Shown piece by piece: positions 8,217-10,775 of a stretch of DNA of 10,775 bases. The notes beneath the pieces are model-generated. The model worked only from the letters and a program-made list of their open reading frames with translations. It was not told the origin of the DNA and did no database searches. The translations under genes and the position numbers were made by a program. Source of the stretch: Paenibacillus sp. UBA6285 (GTDB taxonomy: Bacteria > Bacillota > Bacilli > Paenibacillales > Paenibacillaceae). Position 1 is the stretch's first letter. Every line of letters starts with the position of its first letter. The DNA lies in NCBI GenBank assembly GCA_002438345.1, contig DJUJ01000095.1:42694-53468 (forward strand), read 5' to 3'.

Positions 8217-9923
8217 TTAGGTTGTATACTCGTTCCCCAGTATTAAGAAAACACTTGAGGTCCAGGTGAATGCCATGTCACGAAGACCTTGACCCGTCAG
8301 GGCATCGAAGTTCTCGGCCATGCCACTCTTGTTCAGCATACCGCAGAATCGGCGGGCTACCTCGCTTGCCAGTTCGATATCCCCCGCCGCGGCCACGCCT
8401 TCCACAAGCAGCATGGTTGATGGCGCCCAGATCGGGCCTCGCCAATAGCCATCCGGCGTGTAGTAAGGGCTCTTCACGCTCTCTGTAGCCCAGCCGTTCG
8501 ACGTCAGGAAGCGGCTCTCATCCCGCAGGCCGTCCAGCAGTGAGCGCAGGATTGGCTCCGGCAGCCGCTTGCCGAGCAGAATAGGCACGAAGAGCAGCAG
8601 GCTATCGCCGTCGGATACCTCGTGAGTTCCGGAACGGCAAGCTGTGAACCTTCCATCCTTCCAGAAATGACGCAGCATTTTCTCCAGGGTCTCCTCGCCT
8701 AATCTTCTCCATGCGGTGCTTTCGTCGGTAAGCCCCAGAAGCCCAGCAATTTCGGCAAGCAGTTCGATTTGCAGGATCAAAAATGCCGCCAGATCCGGAC
8801 TCTCCACCGGAATCCCGTTATTAAAGGCTGTACTGTTGTCCCAACCCGAATCGTTTCCATGATTGTACTGTGGTATACCGTCCCTGTCGTTATCCCGGTA
8901 ATGGAACCACCAGTTCGTCCACTTGCTCAAGGGTCCATACACTTCACGAAGGTGGGACTCCTTAATATAATCCGTCCGCTGCATCATCCAAGCCAGTGTC
9001 CAGCCATGAATAGGCGGCTTGTTGCAGTTCCAGAGCTCATACTTGTCGTTGATAAAGTCCGGAATTAGGCCGCTCTCATCCTGGCGGTCGAAGAAGATCA
9101 TAAACTGATCCCAGGCCAGCTTTGGATTATGCCTAACCAGTGCCATCGCATTGAAGCAGTGATCCCAGCTCCAAATATTCGTCATCCAGTTCTTCGACAT
9201 ATACATAGCTGGCCGGGTCAGGCATCCTTCTGCGGGAACCAGACAGGACCAGGTAATATAAGCCGCCAGTTCACGGCCGTCCTGCCAGCGTTCGGGAACG
9301 GTCAAGCTGGCACCCAGCCACTGGTTATATTCCTCTTGCACCTCTAGTACCGCTTCCTCCCATGGCGTCCAGTCATCACACCGTTCCCACACCGTGCGGA
9401 ATTCCTCCACCGCGAACTCGGCAATTTCCGTACCAATTTCAGGGATGAACTCCGCCACAATGCGAGAACTCTTGATTTTGTCCCAAGGCACCTCCATCCG
9501 GAGAGCCCCGGTTAACCGGGTGAGCATGAACCGGCATTCATGGGTGAAGCTGTTTACTTCCCAACTGCCTGCGCTGTGTTCATAAGCATAATCGTAGGCG
9601 GATGTACGGAAGGTGAGGCGGATGCCACATCCTTTGCTCTTGAACCGGACCGTGTGGCCATCTGTAATACAGATCTCCGCATAGATGTTTTCGGTATCCG
9701 TATTTAAACGAAGCAGAGTAGGCCCGGCCTTGGCCTCGTACGGGATATACTTATTGCTCTCGTCCAGCAGTTCAATTTGAAAAGCCTCACCAAATTTGTC
9801 ATCCCCACCACGCACGGTCCGTAAGTAAATTCCATCCACCCTAACATCCGATTCAGGTAGTTCAGAAATAGCGAGAAAGGTGCCTCTTCGGCTGAAGGGT
9901 ACCGTGTTAAGATTAAAGTTCAT
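8217..9923 (-). CDS. GH63-like (alpha/alpha)6-barrel glycoside hydrolase
   Basis: Probable cytoplasmic exo-acting glycosidase; there is no signal peptide. I choose the ATG at 9923 (568 residues) because AAAGGAGT lies nine bases upstream. A longer frame from a TTG at 9971 lacks a ribosome binding site. Using this start, an N-terminal beta-rich domain (about 1-205) precedes an (alpha/alpha)6 barrel. Visible barrel motifs are NIWSWDHCFNAMA (249-261), HGNDSGWDNST (355-365), GYWRGPIWAP (492-501) and AENFDALTGQGLRDMAFTW (536-554). By analogy with GH63 and MGH1-like enzymes the catalytic acid is likely the Asp of SGWDNS (D362) and the base the Glu of AENFD (E537). Such proteins are often labelled amylo-alpha-1,6-glucosidase, but the real substrate is uncertain; GH63 members act on alpha-glucosides and mannosylglycerate. 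It stands alone between two terminators and upstream of the kinase-importer cluster, so shared function is only inferred. Confidence 0.85.
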   Translation of the reverse strand: MNFNLNTVPFSRRGTFLAISELPESDVRVDGIYLRTVRGGDDKFGEAFQIELLDESNKYIPYEAKAGPTLLRLNTDTENIYAEICITDGHTVRFKSKGCGIRLTFRTSAYDYAYEHSAGSWEVNSFTHECRFMLTRLTGALRMEVPWDKIKSSRIVAEFIPEIGTEIAEFAVEEFRTVWERCDDWTPWEEAVLEVQEEYNQWLGASLTVPERWQDGRELAAYITWSCLVPAEGCLTRPAMYMSKNWMTNIWSWDHCFNAMALVRHNPKLAWDQFMIFFDRQDESGLIPDFINDKYELWNCNKPPIHGWTLAWMMQRTDYIKESHLREVYGPLSKWTNWWFHYRDNDRDGIPQYNHGNDSGWDNSTAFNNGIPVESPDLAAFLILQIELLAEIAGLLGLTDESTAWRRLGEETLEKMLRHFWKDGRFTACRSGTHEVSDGDSLLLFVPILLGKRLPEPILRSLLDGLRDESRFLTSNGWATESVKSPYYTPDGYWRGPIWAPSTMLLVEGVAAAGDIELASEVARRFCGMLNKSGMAENFDALTGQGLRDMAFTWTSSVFLILGNEYTT

Positions 9924-9930
9924 ATCGTTG

Positions 9931-9940
9931 GACTCCTTTC
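9931..9940 (-). promoter_or_regulatory. Ribosome binding site that fixes the GH63-like start
   Basis: The minus strand reads GAAAGGAGTC, nine bases before the ATG at 9923. The upstream in-frame TTG at 9971 has no comparable site, so the shorter protein is preferred. Confidence 0.8.
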
Positions 9941-9947
9941 CAAGTGA

Positions 9948-9961
9948 AGTATGCGCTTTCA
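9948..9961 (-). promoter_or_regulatory. Weak cre-like site before the GH63-like gene
   Basis: Minus-strand TGAAAGCGCATACT matches the cre consensus TGWAANCGNTNWCA at all but two positions. It shares the octamer TGAAAGCG with the inverted repeat before the binding-protein gene. It lies about 25 bases upstream of the ATG, where CcpA-type repression would be plausible. With two mismatches it could be chance. Confidence 0.25.
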
Positions 9962-9974
9962 TTTTATCCAAGGC

Positions 9975-10089
9975 GTTAGATATGCGGAACAGACAGGTGT
10001 TAGAGATGGGGAGTCATATTGTTGGAGTGAGAAGTCTAACGCAGACACGGGTGTTTTTTTGTTAGATGATCAGGGGTACAAATGTTAGC
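9975..10089. repeat. Cluster of GTTAGA hexamers upstream of the GH63-like gene
   Basis: GTTAGA occurs at 9975, 9999 and 10061 on the plus strand and inverted (TCTAAC) at 10035, with a one-mismatch copy GTTAGC at 10084. Random expectation for one hexamer on both strands of this gap is well below one. The inverted pair 10035/10061 also brackets ACACGGGTGT followed by seven T. No confident sigma-A promoter can be placed here, although the gene needs one because a terminator lies upstream. The cluster may be an operator array. Confidence 0.45.
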
Positions 10090-10141
10090 GCGTCTTTGTA
10101 AACGAGAATATCGATAGGAAACGGCATATAGGTTTGGTGAA

Positions 10142-10190
10142 AAAAGGTTATCCTATACACCTCATATTGGCATGTACGGGATAACCTTTT
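10142..10190 (-). terminator. Intrinsic terminator of the gene at the right edge
   Basis: AAAAGGTTATCC (10142-10153) and GGATAACCTTTT (10179-10190) are perfect 12-base complements around a 25-base loop. On the minus strand the stem ends in six T, which makes a good terminator for the gene ending at 10252. The symmetrical A and T runs mean it could act weakly in the other direction, but no plus-strand gene ends there. About 60 bases of AT-rich sequence separate it from the stop codon; they contain a small TTACAAT/ATTGTAA inverted repeat and nothing else I recognise. Confidence 0.8.
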
Positions 10191-10251
10191 GATGTTAATG
10201 CGAATTAAATCGCTCGTGTATGCTACTTACAATTCAAAATAAGATTGTAAA

Positions 10252-10775
10252 TTAATTTAATGGGATCGAGTAAAATACTCGATATCCATTGTTGTTGGTA
10301 TACCAGACAATTTTGTTGCCACTAATGATAGGGCTGCATTCTGATAGTGCAAAGTTCTTAATCGTTTGGATACCGCCAGTGGCTGTGCCTTCTCCATTTA
10401 TAAGAACATATTTCAGGTCACCCGGTTCCTTATCAAATTCCTGCCACAGCACCATCAGCTTGTCGTCTGTTATTTTCACCAGTTTAGGAATGGAAGCGAC
10501 TTGGTTCGTACCTACATATTTAGCCAAGGTGATGTGGTTCACTGACGTGCTAGACAGGTTGGCTTTTGGCAGTACACTAAGAACGATATCTCTCTGGTCC
10601 TTCTCCAGTCCCACCATCTCATAAGATGTATATTCTTTGACTAGCGAATGGTCAATCGTATTCATAGCGACAATATAGTTCGCCGAAGACATCTCAAATC
10701 CGCCTATAGAAACGCCGGTGGCGTTCGCTCCGATTTTGCCGGGGATATTAAACAGGTCCACCTCGTTATAGCTGG
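10252..10775 (-). CDS. C-terminal part of an unrecognised, possibly beta-propeller-like protein
   Basis: I do not recognise this gene. The frame is open to the right edge and 174 residues are visible, ending at a TAA at 10254-10252; the N-terminus is outside the window. A GTG at 10761 could be read as a start, but no ribosome binding site precedes it in the few visible bases and the frame continues upstream, so it is treated as internal. The sequence alternates short beta-prone stretches such as ASIPKLVKITDDKLMVLWQEF, LKYVLINGEG and CSPIISGNKIVWYTNNNGY. The SPxISGxKIVWY pattern recalls repeat blades of TolB-like or other propeller proteins. Three blade-like units may be present, but this rests only on pattern. 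There are no catalytic motifs, membrane segments or anchoring signals in the visible part. A terminator follows, so it is not co-transcribed with the glycosidase gene. Confidence 0.7.
   Translation of the reverse strand, partial: SYNEVDLFNIPGKIGANATGVSIGGFEMSSANYIVAMNTIDHSLVKEYTSYEMVGLEKDQRDIVLSVLPKANLSSTSVNHITLAKYVGTNQVASIPKLVKITDDKLMVLWQEFDKEPGDLKYVLINGEGTATGGIQTIKNFALSECSPIISGNKIVWYTNNNGYRVFYSIPLN

Noticed and set aside
9924..9971. Longer start for the GH63-like protein at a TTG
   Set aside because: There is no ribosome binding site before the TTG, while AAAGGAGT stands nine bases before the ATG at 9923; the extra 16 residues are also encoded by the cre-like leader sequence.
10045..10060. 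ACACGGGTGT followed by seven T on the plus strand, resembling a terminator
   Set aside because: The stem is only three or four pairs with almost no loop, and no plus-strand gene lies upstream to be terminated.
10227..10250. TTACAAT/ATTGTAA inverted repeat just after the stop of the right-edge gene
   Set aside because: A seven-pair AT-rich stem without a T-tract is too weak for a terminator, and the better hairpin at 10142-10190 already fills that role.

Overview
The window looks like chromosomal DNA from a Gram-positive, Paenibacillus-like member of the Bacillales. The evidence is the gene arrangement (a YesM/YesN-type two-component system beside a CUT1 sugar importer and glycosidases), a lipoprotein-type binding protein, and strong AGGAGG-like ribosome binding sites. 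This is an inference from gene content; there is no rRNA or marker gene to confirm it. Every convincing gene is on the minus strand, so transcription runs from high to low coordinates.

In transcription order: (1) the 3' end of an unrecognised, possibly beta-propeller-like protein (10252-10775), closed by a good intrinsic terminator (10142-10190). (2) A 328-base gap holding that terminator and a cluster of GTTAGA hexamers, leading into a GH63-like (alpha/alpha)6-barrel glycoside hydrolase (8217-9923) with its own terminator (8156-8206). (3) A sensor histidine kinase (6329-8077) overlapping by 23 bases an AraC-type response regulator (5131-6351). (4) A 115-base control region with a perfect 15-bp inverted repeat. 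(5) A sugar-binding lipoprotein (3750-5015), two CUT1 permeases (2734-3723 and 1925-2737, overlapping by 4 bases), and, after a 116-base gap, a LacZ-type GH2 beta-galactosidase (from 1808, running off the left edge).

The likely logic: the kinase senses an extracellular carbohydrate or a loaded binding protein and phosphorylates the regulator. The regulator activates the importer, which brings in an oligosaccharide that the cytoplasmic GH2 enzyme, and perhaps the GH63-like enzyme, takes apart. No ABC ATPase is encoded here, so a shared MsmX-type ATPase from elsewhere is expected. The true substrate cannot be read from the sequence; a beta-galactoside is the best guess because of the GH2 gene.

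This is a fairly ordinary carbohydrate-utilisation locus. I see no CRISPR array, transposase, integrase, phage gene, tRNA or rRNA, and no convincing sign of an undescribed system. The less explained parts are non-coding: the perfect inverted repeat before the binding-protein gene, the GTTAGA cluster before the GH63-like gene, and small direct repeats in two other gaps.
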